Below are positions 36,970 through 45,674 of a DNA stretch of 50,336 nucleotides, piece by piece. This DNA comes from Sphingopyxis sp. GTDB lineage: Bacteria; Pseudomonadota; Alphaproteobacteria; Sphingomonadales; Sphingomonadaceae. Under the pieces are notes generated by a model, which was given only the letters and a program-made list of their open reading frames with translations, did not search any database and was not told the DNA's origin. Each line of letters begins with the position of its first letter. The stretch's first letter is position 1. Both the position numbers and the translations under genes were made by a program. The stretch is taken from assembly GCA_030145715.1 (NCBI GenBank), contig JAIXHQ010000021.1, positions 1-50,336 on the forward strand. The letters run 5' to 3'.

Positions 36970-38513
36970 CCGCGCTCAATCGCGCCGGCTGGCGCCCCGA
37001 AATGCAGGTCGCGGGCAGCAGCGCCGACGATGCCACCTTTACCGGCAACCGTGCGCTGATGCTGGAGGAGCCGTTGATCTTTGAGATCGGCGGCAGCGAG
37101 ACGACCGGCGTCGATTTCGACGATGACGCGCCGACGGCCGATTTTGGCGTGCTGACGCGCACCGCGCCGATCGGCCTTCCGGGCCTGAGCGAAGCTGAGA
37201 CGGTGCGGCACTACACGCGCCTGTCGCGCCAGAATTATGCGATCGACCTTGGCCTTTTCCCGCTCGGCAGTTGCACGATGAAGCATAATCCGCGGTTGAA
37301 CGAAAAGGTCGCGCGCATGCCGGGGTTCGCCGATGTTCATCCGCTCCAGCCGCAGGAAACGGTGCAGGGCGCCTATGCGGTGATCCATGAACTCGCCGAA
37401 TGGCTGATCGCGCTGACCGGTATGAACAGCGTCGCGATGTCGCCCAAGGCCGGCGCGCATGGCGAGCTTTGCGGCATTTTGTGCATCAAGGCGGCGCTGG
37501 AAGCGCGCGGTGAGGATCGCCGTGTCATCCTGGTCCCCGAAAGCGCCCATGGCACCAATCCGGCGACCGCCGCCTTTGCAGGATTTACCGTCGAGGATAT
37601 TCCCGCCACCGACGAAGGCCGGGTCGATCTGATCGCGTTGAAGGCCCGCCTTGGCCCCGACGTAGCGGGCGTGATGATTACGAACCCGAATACCTGCGGA
37701 TTGTTCGAGCGTGACATGAAGGCGATTTCGGACGCGGTTCATGCGGCGGGCGGCTATGTCTATTGCGATGGCGCCAATTTCAATGCGATCGTCGGGCGCG
37801 TCCGGCCCGGCGACCTTGGCGTCGATGCGATGCACATCAACCTGCACAAGACATTTTCGACGCCGCACGGGGGCGGCGGGCCGGGTTCGGGCCCGGTGGT
37901 GCTGTCCGCCGCGCTCGCGCCCTTTGCCCCGCTGCCGTTCGTCACGAAGCAGGGCGACGGGGGCTATCGTTTGATCGAAGAGGAAAGCGCGGGAGCGGAT
38001 CATCCGCAGACGTTCGGTCGCATGACCGCCTTTCACGGGCAAATGGGCATGTTCACCCGTGCGCTGACCTATATCCTAAGCCATGGCGCCGACGGGTTGA
38101 AGCAGGTGGCCGAAGATGCCGTGCTGAACGCCAATTATATATTGCGCAGCCTGTCGGACGTTCTTGACGCGCCGTTCGCCGCGTCGGGCCCCTGTATGCA
38201 CGAAGCCCTGTTCAGCGACAAAGGCCTGGCCGAGGGTTTCTCCACACTGGACGTCGCCAAAGGGCTGATCGACGAGGGTTATCACCCGATGACGGTTTAT
38301 TTCCCGCTCGTCGTCCATGGCGCGATGCTGGTCGAACCGACCGAGACCGAATCCAAAGCCGCGCTGGACCAGTTCATCGGTGCGCTGCGTAGCGTCGCGC
38401 TGCGGGCGAAGAACGGGGACCCTGCGCTTAAATCGGCGCCCCATTACGCTCCGCGCGCGCGGCTCGACGAAACGCTGGCGGCGCGAAAGCCCGTCCTCGC
38501 GTGGCAAGGGTGA
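36966..38513 (+). CDS. gcvPB: Glycine dehydrogenase (decarboxylating) subunit 2
   Basis: The 515-residue beta half has [36 protein letters not shown] and the PLP lysine Lys295 in [18 protein letters not shown]. It decarboxylates glycine and loads the aminomethyl group on GcvH. The true start is the ATG overlapping the gcvPA stop; the same frame is open far upstream inside gcvPA only because of high GC. Confidence 0.97.
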   Translation: MTALNRAGWRPEMQVAGSSADDATFTGNRALMLEEPLIFEIGGSETTGVDFDDDAPTADFGVLTRTAPIGLPGLSEAETVRHYTRLSRQNYAIDLGLFPLGSCTMKHNPRLNEKVARMPGFADVHPLQPQETVQGAYAVIHELAEWLIALTGMNSVAMSPKAGAHGELCGILCIKAALEARGEDRRVILVPESAHGTNPATAAFAGFTVEDIPATDEGRVDLIALKARLGPDVAGVMITNPNTCGLFERDMKAISDAVHAAGGYVYCDGANFNAIVGRVRPGDLGVDAMHINLHKTFSTPHGGGGPGSGPVVLSAALAPFAPLPFVTKQGDGGYRLIEEESAGADHPQTFGRMTAFHGQMGMFTRALTYILSHGADGLKQVAEDAVLNANYILRSLSDVLDAPFAASGPCMHEALFSDKGLAEGFSTLDVAKGLIDEGYHPMTVYFPLVVHGAMLVEPTETESKAALDQFIGALRSVALRAKNGDPALKSAPHYAPRARLDETLAARKPVLAWQG

Positions 38514-38557
38514 TGCTTTTGGGGCTCGGCCGATCGGTCTGATAGGGGGAATGCAGG

Positions 38558-39004
38558 ATGAATTGGGACACTATTTTTTTGTTCGCCAATTACTGGGCCT
38601 TTGCGAGTTGGATCGCGCTGGCGTTTCTGCCGCGGAATCCGAAAATCCTGGCCACGATCCTGTACGCGGGGGTTTTCCTGCTCTGCCTTGTTTACACCGT
38701 GTTGATCGTCGGCTTTCTGACGGGCGGAATCGATTCCGGTGGTTCGGGCGGCGCCGATTTCACGACGCTGAAAGGCGTGATGAAGCTGTTTGACAGTCCC
38801 GGCGGCGCAACATTGGGGTGGGTGCATTATCTGGCGTTTGATCTGTTCACCGGCATGTGGATCGCCCGGGACGCCGATCAAAAGCGTTTCAGCCGCGTCG
38901 TGCAGTTTCCATTTTTGTTTCTGACCCTGATGGCCGGTCCGGTAGGCCTTTTCGGCTGGCTGATCATACGCGAGCGCCGCGCGCGGGCTCAGGCGAAAAG
39001 ATGA
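38558..39004 (+). CDS. ABA4-like family membrane protein
   Basis: The 148-residue protein has four hydrophobic segments. Features such as FLFANYWAFASWIALAF near the start, GWVHYLAFDLFTGMWIARD and a late LMAGPVGLFGWLIIR match the ABA4-like (DUF4281) family. Plant ABA4 takes part in neoxanthin synthesis; the bacterial role is not known to me. It follows gcvPB by 44 bp and overlaps the methyltransferase (ATGA), so it may be in the gcv transcript. Confidence 0.85.
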   Translation: MNWDTIFLFANYWAFASWIALAFLPRNPKILATILYAGVFLLCLVYTVLIVGFLTGGIDSGGSGGADFTTLKGVMKLFDSPGGATLGWVHYLAFDLFTGMWIARDADQKRFSRVVQFPFLFLTLMAGPVGLFGWLIIRERRARAQAKR

Positions 39005-39636
39005 CGACGGAACCGTGGATGCCGGGCGATGGTGAACCGGTCGCCAAACGCCATGCGCCTGCAACGCTGCGCAATCGCGATGCCATAGTCGACGTCCTGT
39101 CCGACTGGCTTCCCGCGACGGGACGGGTGCTTGAGGTTGCGAGCGGGTCGGGCGAACATGCGGTGCATTTTGCCGGCGCCTTTCCCAATCTGGCCTGGCA
39201 GCCGAGCGATCCCGACCCCGCTGGGCTGATGTCGATCGCGGCGTATCGTACCGAGGCAGGCCTTGCGAATCTGGCAGCGCCCGTCGCGCTCGACGCGGCT
39301 TCGGACGTGTGGCCTGTGGAACGCGCCGATGCCATGCTGTGCATAAATATGGTGCATATCAGCCCGTGGGAAGCGACGGTCGGCCTGTTTGCGGGTGCCG
39401 CGCGGCTGCTGCCGCCCGGCGCGCCCCTGATCCTCTATGGTGCCTATATCGAAGCGGGCTTTGCGGCGGCCGAAAGCAACCTTGCGTTTGACGTCAATCT
39501 GCGCGCGCGCGACCCCGCGTGGGGGCTGCGCGATCTGGATATGGTCAAGGCGGCCGCCCAGCAAGCAGGGTTGCTCTTTGACGAGCGCCGCGCGATGCCC
39601 GCGAACAATCTGATGCTGTTGTTCCGTCGGGTCTGA
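39001..39636 (+). CDS. DUF938 class I SAM-dependent methyltransferase
   Basis: The 211-residue protein has KRHAPATLRNRDAI near the start, the SAM-binding LEVASGSGEHAVHFA (about 41-55), WQPSDPD, INMVHISPW and RDLDMV. These are the usual blocks of DUF938 methyltransferases. The substrate is unknown. The ATG at 39001 overlaps the stop of the ABA4-like gene. Confidence 0.85.
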   Translation: MTTEPWMPGDGEPVAKRHAPATLRNRDAIVDVLSDWLPATGRVLEVASGSGEHAVHFAGAFPNLAWQPSDPDPAGLMSIAAYRTEAGLANLAAPVALDAASDVWPVERADAMLCINMVHISPWEATVGLFAGAARLLPPGAPLILYGAYIEAGFAAAESNLAFDVNLRARDPAWGLRDLDMVKAAAQQAGLLFDERRAMPANNLMLLFRRV

Positions 39637-39737
39637 CCACATGGACCTGCCGACGATCGACGCTTTACGTCCCGCGCGGAACCGTTAGCCTTTCCGTAAC
39701 CGCACGAAAGCGAGGCGATTCGAGGGAGGGAGAGCCG

Positions 39738-41297
39738 ATGACCCGCGATGTTTCGGAGCTTTTCACATTTGACGAATTCCTGACCCATTGGGCGGGCGAG
39801 CGCCCCGACCGGTTGGCGCTGCGCGAAGGGGATCGCTGCTATACCTATACCGAACTCGACGATCTGTCGGCGCGGGCGGCGTCGGCGCTGATCGGGGCGG
39901 GGCTGGGAAAAGGCGATCGCATTGCGTGGATCGGCAAGAACAGCGACCTGTATTTCATCCTCTTCTATGGCGCGGCGCGCGCCGGTATCGTGATGGCGCC
40001 GATCGGGTGGCGGCTGTCGCCGACCGAATGGGGCTTTATCGTCAACGATACGCAGGCCAAAATGCTGTTCGCGGGGCCGGGTTTCGAGGATTTGGGCGAC
40101 GTGCTCGCGGGGAAGCTTCGGAACGATCCCGCCATCGTCGGCGCGACGGACGCATGGGCGATGATCGAGAGCGCAGAGCGCACGGCGTTCGAACCGTCGG
40201 CGGCAAATGACGCCGTGCTGCAACTTTATACGTCGGGAACGACGGGCAACCCCAAGGGCGCGGTGCTGTCGAATCGCAATCTTTTTGGGCTGCGCAAGCA
40301 TTCCGACGGGCTCGACCTGCCCTATGCCAAATGGGAGGATGACGAGGCGGTGCTGGTTGCGATGCCATGCGCCCATATCGGCGGAACCGGACTGGGCATC
40401 ATGGCCCTCGCGGCGGGGTTGCCGGGCGTCATCCTGGCGGAGTTCATTCCCGACGGCGTGTTCGATGCGGTCGAGCAGCATGGCGTCACGCGGTTCTTCA
40501 TGGTTCCGGCGGCGCTTCAGATGCTGCTGATGCATCCACGCTGCGCCAGCGTCGATTACAGCCGGTTGAAATATATCCTTTATGGAGCGGCGCCCATCCC
40601 GCTCGAACTGCTGCGTCAGTGCATCAAGATGTTCGGCGCCGATTTCATCCAGGCCTATGGCATGACCGAAACCACCGGCACGATTTCGATGCTGCCGCCC
40701 GAGGATCATGATCCCGCCGGGAATGCGCGGATGCGGTCGGCGGGAAAGGCGCTTCCCGGCGTCGAAATCGTCATTCTGGGGCCCGGTGGCGAACCGGTGC
40801 CGACCGGCGAGGTGGGAGAGGTCGTGACGCGGTCGTCAAACAACATGCTGGGTTACTGGAACCTGCCCGATGCGACCGCCACGACGATGACCTCCGACGG
40901 TTGGATCCGCACCGGTGATGCGGGTTATCTGGACGAGGATGGCTATCTGTTCATCCATGACCGGATGAAGGATATGATCATTACGGGGGGCGAGAATGTC
41001 TATCCGGCAGAGGTCGAAAGCGCGATCTTTGGCCATCCGGCGGTGCAGGAGGTCGCGGTAATCGGCATTCCCGACGAAAAATGGGGCGAAACGGTAAAGG
41101 CCGTCGTCGTCGCCAAGCCAGGGGTCAGCATCGACGAGGCCGATATTATCGCCTGGGCGCGGGACCGGATCGCGCCGTTCAAATGTCCACGCAGCATCGA
41201 CGTGATCGAGGTGCTGCCCCGCAATGCCAGCGGAAAGATCCTGCGCAAGGACCTGCGCGCGCCCTATTGGGCAGGTTATGCACGGATGGTGAACTGA
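39738..41297 (+). CDS. AMP-forming acyl-CoA ligase
   Basis: The 519-residue adenylate-forming enzyme has the P-loop YTSGTTGNPKG at 164-174, YGMTETTG, WIRTGDAGYLDEDGYL, DRMKDMIITGGENVYP and the catalytic Lys500 in NASGKILRKDLR. It activates a carboxylic acid (probably medium- or long-chain fatty or a related acid) to its CoA ester. The acid cannot be read from motifs. A GAGGGAGGGAGAG ribosome site precedes the ATG. It converges on the minus-strand cluster. Confidence 0.9.
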   Translation: MTRDVSELFTFDEFLTHWAGERPDRLALREGDRCYTYTELDDLSARAASALIGAGLGKGDRIAWIGKNSDLYFILFYGAARAGIVMAPIGWRLSPTEWGFIVNDTQAKMLFAGPGFEDLGDVLAGKLRNDPAIVGATDAWAMIESAERTAFEPSAANDAVLQLYTSGTTGNPKGAVLSNRNLFGLRKHSDGLDLPYAKWEDDEAVLVAMPCAHIGGTGLGIMALAAGLPGVILAEFIPDGVFDAVEQHGVTRFFMVPAALQMLLMHPRCASVDYSRLKYILYGAAPIPLELLRQCIKMFGADFIQAYGMTETTGTISMLPPEDHDPAGNARMRSAGKALPGVEIVILGPGGEPVPTGEVGEVVTRSSNNMLGYWNLPDATATTMTSDGWIRTGDAGYLDEDGYLFIHDRMKDMIITGGENVYPAEVESAIFGHPAVQEVAVIGIPDEKWGETVKAVVVAKPGVSIDEADIIAWARDRIAPFKCPRSIDVIEVLPRNASGKILRKDLRAPYWAGYARMVN

Positions 41298-41318
41298 CCC
41301 GCGCACATCGTTCGGGCG

Positions 41319-42182
41319 TCATCGCAGCTTGCGGTCGAGGTCCGGCGGAACAGGCGTGCCCTGTTTCTGCAACGCGTCGAGCGTCGCGCGCGCCATCGCG
41401 CGGTAGGCGGGCAACAGGTTGGGGCTGAACGCGTTGAGCGCGTCCAGATGATCGCCGATGGTCCGATGGTCGCCGCGCAGCAGCGGTCCCGACAGTCCGC
41501 CCAATCCCTGTTCCAGACTGTTTTCCAATGCGGCGCGAACGAGCGGGGCAAGCAAGGCCGCGGGATCGTCGACACCCGCATCCGCCAGCGCATCCGATGC
41601 GCCGACGATCAGTGTCACCAGATGGTTCGATGCGTGGCAGAGGGCCGCGTGATACAGCGGTCGCCGTTCCTCCGCGATCTCGATCGCGATGCCGCCCAGC
41701 AGCGCGACAACCTCACGCGCCTGTGCGGTGGCGTGCGGCGTCGATCCGGTGATGGCGAACCGGGCGCCCTTCATGCGCCGCGCTTCGCTTTCGGGCTGGC
41801 CGGTGAAGGTCATGGCGGGATGAAGGGCAGCCGTCGACGCGCCGCGGAGGCGCAATGGTTCGAGGATCGCGGCTCCGCTGCGTCCGCTGACGTGAAAGAC
41901 AAAGGGCGCGTGTCCGACCGGGATTTGGGTCGCCATGTCAGTGGCGATATCAGCGATCGCGTCGTCGGACACGGCGATGGCAAGGACATCGCATGTGGTA
42001 ATAAGATGACGGAGGTTCGGCGCGGTCGGCATGGCGGCTGAACGGCTCCACAGAAGCGGCGGGGCGGCGGAATGCGGGGCGAAGCCAAATGCAAGCGCCT
42101 GTGCGACGCGACCGGCGCCGACGATGCCCAACTGGCGAAAGCGCGGCAAGGCGGTCGCCGGTTCAGCCGAGGGCGCGGGCAA
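41319..42182 (-). CDS. Rossmann-like DUF2520 protein
   Basis: The 287-residue protein starts with a dinucleotide-binding segment (LGIVGAGRVAQALAFGF). It continues with CDVLAIAVSDDAI, FHVSGRSGA, ALHPAMTF and ALCHASNHLVTL, the pattern of Rossmann-like plus DUF2520 proteins related to ketopantoate reductase/ProC folds. The substrate is unknown. No ATG exists near the start; TTG at 42182 (used) or TTG at 42149 are the options, and the former overlaps rsmA by 20 bases. Confidence 0.8.
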   Translation of the reverse strand: MPAPSAEPATALPRFRQLGIVGAGRVAQALAFGFAPHSAAPPLLWSRSAAMPTAPNLRHLITTCDVLAIAVSDDAIADIATDMATQIPVGHAPFVFHVSGRSGAAILEPLRLRGASTAALHPAMTFTGQPESEARRMKGARFAITGSTPHATAQAREVVALLGGIAIEIAEERRPLYHAALCHASNHLVTLIVGASDALADAGVDDPAALLAPLVRAALENSLEQGLGGLSGPLLRGDHRTIGDHLDALNAFSPNLLPAYRAMARATLDALQKQGTPVPPDLDRKLR

Positions 42183-42999
42183 GCGCCACCCATTCCCCGA
42201 CGCTGACCGTTTCGGCGCGCCGCGTCGGGTCGATCCCCAGCGTATCGAGCGCGGCGATCGCGCCCTCGACGCCCTTCAGGCTTTGCCGCAGCATCTTGCG
42301 CCGCTGGCCAAAGCCTTTCTCGGTCAGTTTGGACAGGAGTTTCGGGACCACGCCATCCGGTTGCTCGGCGGGGACGACATGGACGATGGCCGACATCACC
42401 TTGGGCGGCGGAGTGAACGCCGAACGATGGACTTTCATCGCGATCCTTGCGGTGGACCGCCACTGGGCGAGCACGCTCAATCGCCCATATGCGTCGCTGC
42501 CGACCGGTGCGACGATGCGTTCGGCGACCTCTAGCTGGAACATCAGGGTCAGGGACAGCCAGCGGGGCGGCCAGACGGCGGGTTCCAGCCAGCGCGTGAA
42601 GAGGGCGGTGCCGACATTATAGGGCAGGTTGGCGACGATGTGATAGGGCGCACCGCCGGTCAGCGCATCGACATCGACCGCCATCGCGTCGTCGGCGATG
42701 ACCTGTAACTGCCCCGGAAAAGCGTCCGAAAGTTCGCCAAGCAGCGGCAGGCAGCGGTCGTCGCGCTCAACCGCGATGACGCGGGCGCCAGCGCGGAGGA
42801 GGGCGCGCGTCAGGCCGCCGGGACCGGGGCCCACCTCGAACACGGTGGCGCCGTCAAGGTCGCCGGGCAGCGCGGCGATGCGGTCGAGCAATTGTTCGTC
42901 GAACAGGAAATTCTGGCCCAGCGCCCTGCTGGCCGACAAGCCATGCGCGCGCACCGTTTCACGCAGCGGCGGCAGATTGCGTGGGGTCGAGCCAGTCAC
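42163..42999 (-). CDS. rsmA: 16S rRNA dimethyladenosine transferase
   Basis: The 278-residue protein has ALGQNFLFDEQLLDRI, VFEVGPGPGGLTRALL for SAM binding, VIADDAM, and the catalytic NLPYNV motif. It dimethylates A1518/A1519 in the small subunit. It starts at GTG overlapping the pdxA stop, in the conserved lptD-surA-pdxA-rsmA order. Confidence 0.96.
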   Translation of the reverse strand: MTGSTPRNLPPLRETVRAHGLSASRALGQNFLFDEQLLDRIAALPGDLDGATVFEVGPGPGGLTRALLRAGARVIAVERDDRCLPLLGELSDAFPGQLQVIADDAMAVDVDALTGGAPYHIVANLPYNVGTALFTRWLEPAVWPPRWLSLTLMFQLEVAERIVAPVGSDAYGRLSVLAQWRSTARIAMKVHRSAFTPPPKVMSAIVHVVPAEQPDGVVPKLLSKLTEKGFGQRRKMLRQSLKGVEGAIAALDTLGIDPTRRAETVSVGEWVALARALG

Positions 43000-44015
43000 T
43001 TCGCCGGGGTGCAGTTACGCTCGCGCGCCGCGACAAGCTGTGCGGCAAGCGATATGGCGGCGATCGTCGGCCCCGGATCGGCGGCGCCGGTTCCCGCGAT
43101 ATTGAACGCCGTGCCATGGTCGGGCGACGTGCGGATGATCGGCAGGCCAAGGGTCAGATTGACCCCGTCGTGGAAATGCAGCGCCTTGAACGGAACGAGC
43201 GCCTGATCGTGATAGGCGCAGAGGATGGCGTCATAGCGTTGCCGAACGGCGGGTGCGAACAGCCCGTCGGCGGCGAGCGGGCCATCGACGACGATCCCTT
43301 CGTCGGCAAGCTGGGTCAGCGCGGGGGCCATCACCCGGTCTTCTTCGCCTCCCAATTGCCCGCTTTCGCCCGCATGGGGGTTGAGCCCGGCGAGCGCGAT
43401 GCGCGGTGCGGCGATGCCGAAATCGCGGCGCAGCCCACGCGCGACGATCCGCGCCTTGGCAACGATCAATTCGGTGGTCAGCCGTTCGGGCACCTCGGCC
43501 AGCGGGATATGCACCGTCAGCGGAACGACGCGCAGATCGGGGCCGGCCAGCATCATGACCGCGTTGGTCGCCGTTACGCCGCAGCGTTCGGCGATAAATT
43601 CGGTCTGGCCCGGATGGGTATAGCCGATGCCGTGCAGGGCATATTTGGACACCGATCCGGTGACGAGGGCGGAACTGGCCTGATTGCGCGTCAGGCCGAT
43701 GCCGGTTTCCAGCGCATGAAGCGCGCAGGTCGCGCCGGCCGGAGTTGGCTGGCCGGGGGTCAGCGGGCCGCTGTCCTCCAGATGCCAGACGGGCAGCGCG
43801 TCGTCGAAGGTCCGTACGACATCGTCCATGGCGCCGACCCGTGCGACCGGCCCGTCCCAAACCGCCGCGATCGCGGCGATGTCGCCGATGGCGACGAACG
43901 GCGCCAGGTCATTTTCGCGGCGCGCCGCCCATGCGCGCGCCGTGACTTCGGGCCCGACACCGGCCGGGTCGCCCATGGTGACCGCGATCGGCTGTCGAAT
44001 ATTGGAAACCGGCAT
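42996..44015 (-). CDS. pdxA: 4-hydroxythreonine-4-phosphate dehydrogenase
   Basis: The 339-residue protein has MGDPAGVGPEV at the N-terminus, GYTHPGQTEFIAE, LNPHAGESGQLGGEE, and YHDQALVPFKALHF near the C-terminus with metal-binding His residues. It acts in pyridoxal phosphate synthesis. The window holds several PLP enzymes, CysK and GcvPB among them. Its ATG shares one base with the surA stop (TGATG). Confidence 0.97.
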   Translation of the reverse strand: MPVSNIRQPIAVTMGDPAGVGPEVTARAWAARRENDLAPFVAIGDIAAIAAVWDGPVARVGAMDDVVRTFDDALPVWHLEDSGPLTPGQPTPAGATCALHALETGIGLTRNQASSALVTGSVSKYALHGIGYTHPGQTEFIAERCGVTATNAVMMLAGPDLRVVPLTVHIPLAEVPERLTTELIVAKARIVARGLRRDFGIAAPRIALAGLNPHAGESGQLGGEEDRVMAPALTQLADEGIVVDGPLAADGLFAPAVRQRYDAILCAYHDQALVPFKALHFHDGVNLTLGLPIIRTSPDHGTAFNIAGTGAADPGPTIAAISLAAQLVAARERNCTPAK

Positions 44016-45355
44016 CAGCTATATTCGATCACGGCATCCCGGCGCAGGTCGCGCAGATAACGTTGGGCGCGCTTGTTGACCTTTTCCTCCAGCAGACGCT
44101 GTTCGATCTGTTCGAGGTTGGCGGCGGTCGCGGTCTGCGGCAGGTCGCGGCCACAGAGGACGAGGACGCTGACGCCCTCGTTGACGGCGCCGAACGGTTG
44201 CGTCGTCTGACCGACCTGAAGGTTTATCAACGTCGTCTGCAACTGGGCGGGCAGGGCGCGCATTTCGATATTGTCGCGCGATACGACATTGGCGCCCAAC
44301 CGCTTGGCCACTTCGTCGGCCGCGCCGCAACCGGCGATCCCCGCCGTCGCCTGTGCAAACTGGCTTGCCAGATCGGTCGCCTTGGCCTGAGTCGTTCCGG
44401 CCGGGAAGTCGAGCGAAATCTGCTTGAGGCTGAGGACCGCGTCACGCGGATCGGCGGTCAGCACCTGACGCCGATCGATCAGCAACATGATTGACAGGCC
44501 GCCTGGAACTTCGATCGGGCCGACAAGCTGGCCCGGCTGCATCTGGCTCGCCGCATCGGCCATCGATTGCGGCAGGAGGGCGGGGCGGACCCAGCCCAGA
44601 TCGCCGCCGACGCTGGCGGTCGAGGCCTCTGAAAACTGGCGCGCATAGGCGGCAAAGCTGCCCCCGGCCTGAAGCGCCTGAATGATCTTCTTGCCATTTT
44701 CCATCACCGCAGCCGCGGTTTCGGGGGTGGCCGACAGATAGATTTCGCCAAGGCGAAATTCATCCTGCCCCTTGGCATCGTTCAGCCGCTTTTCGACCGC
44801 CTGAACCTCGTCCGTCGAGACGTTGGTGGTCGATTGAATATTGCGCGACAGCAGGCGGTCCCAGGCAAATTCACCGCGGATTTGCTGTTTCACCGCCGCA
44901 GCCGACGATCCCTTTGAATTCAGATAGGCCGAAAATTGTTCGGGCGTCTGTTTGAACCGCGTCGCAAGCCGGGCGAATTGTTCGTTCACGACATTTTCGT
45001 CGATCACGATGTCGGCTGCCTTGGCTTCCTGAATCTGAAGCTTTTCGTCGATGAGGTTGCTGAAGACCTGGGTGCGCAGCCGCTGCAATTCCTCGGGCGG
45101 CAGTTCGGTGGCGTTGTTCGCGATGCGGATCAGCGCCATGCGCTGTTCGATGTCGGTCGCCGTGATGATCTCGCCATTCACGGTCGCCGACGGACGATAG
45201 ACGTTGCTCTTGGCATCGCCGAAAATCTGGACATTGCCGGGAACATGAAGGCTGGTCGTCGGAACATCATTGTCTTTGACGGTCTGCGCCAGCACCGGCG
45301 ACACGCCCGCAGCCGCCACGGCGATCAATCCGATCATGGTCGAAAATTTGGTCAT
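44015..45355 (-). CDS. surA: Periplasmic chaperone/PPIase SurA
   Basis: The 446-residue protein has a signal peptide (residues 1-23, ending VLAQ), the SurA N-domain (VNGEIITATDIEQRMALI, LIDEKLQIQEA), a parvulin-type domain (EFRLGEIYLS to FSEASTASVGGDLGW) and a second degenerate parvulin part. It escorts outer-membrane proteins such as LptD. The ATG at 45355 is chosen for its signal peptide; the frame continues upstream to 45484 without a good start. Confidence 0.93.
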   Translation of the reverse strand: MTKFSTMIGLIAVAAAGVSPVLAQTVKDNDVPTTSLHVPGNVQIFGDAKSNVYRPSATVNGEIITATDIEQRMALIRIANNATELPPEELQRLRTQVFSNLIDEKLQIQEAKAADIVIDENVVNEQFARLATRFKQTPEQFSAYLNSKGSSAAAVKQQIRGEFAWDRLLSRNIQSTTNVSTDEVQAVEKRLNDAKGQDEFRLGEIYLSATPETAAAVMENGKKIIQALQAGGSFAAYARQFSEASTASVGGDLGWVRPALLPQSMADAASQMQPGQLVGPIEVPGGLSIMLLIDRRQVLTADPRDAVLSLKQISLDFPAGTTQAKATDLASQFAQATAGIAGCGAADEVAKRLGANVVSRDNIEMRALPAQLQTTLINLQVGQTTQPFGAVNEGVSVLVLCGRDLPQTATAANLEQIEQRLLEEKVNKRAQRYLRDLRRDAVIEYS

Positions 45356-45674
45356 CTTTACCCTATTCGAGAAAGTCAGGACGCTCCGTATCAGCGGATG
45401 CGCCCGGTGGTCCAGCGCAATCCGCCATATCGCCCTTATTGATGCCCGCCGATACGCCGCAGACGCTGAACCCAGGGTGAGCAAGGGACGGCGCGAGACG
45501 CCTTAAAGAGACAAAAGATACGCATGAGCCGTTCTTTTCTGTCTCCTTTGTCGCTTTAATTCAGCGATCGAAACTCTTTATCGGGCAAGGTCGCGTTCCG
45601 ACGCTGCCATGGTTCGATAATGTAGGAAAGCGCCTTTTCCCTGGCGTGGCCGCACAGAAATAGTCGTCCAGAGG
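45356..45674. promoter_or_regulatory. lptD-surA intergenic region with an imperfect inverted repeat
   Basis: No gene is seen in these 319 bp, although lptD and surA are usually close. TTAAAGAGACAAAAGA (45503-45518) and TCCTTTGTCGCTTTAA (45544-45559) are complementary at 14 of 16 positions, with a 25-base spacer. The region is relatively AT-rich near the repeat. It has no T-tract after the stem, so it is a poor terminator. A separate surA promoter on the minus strand is likely but not identified. Confidence 0.5.

Noticed and set aside
45356..45484. N-terminal extension of SurA to 45484
   Set aside because: The extra 43 residues would bury the signal peptide. The ATG at 45355 gives a normal one.
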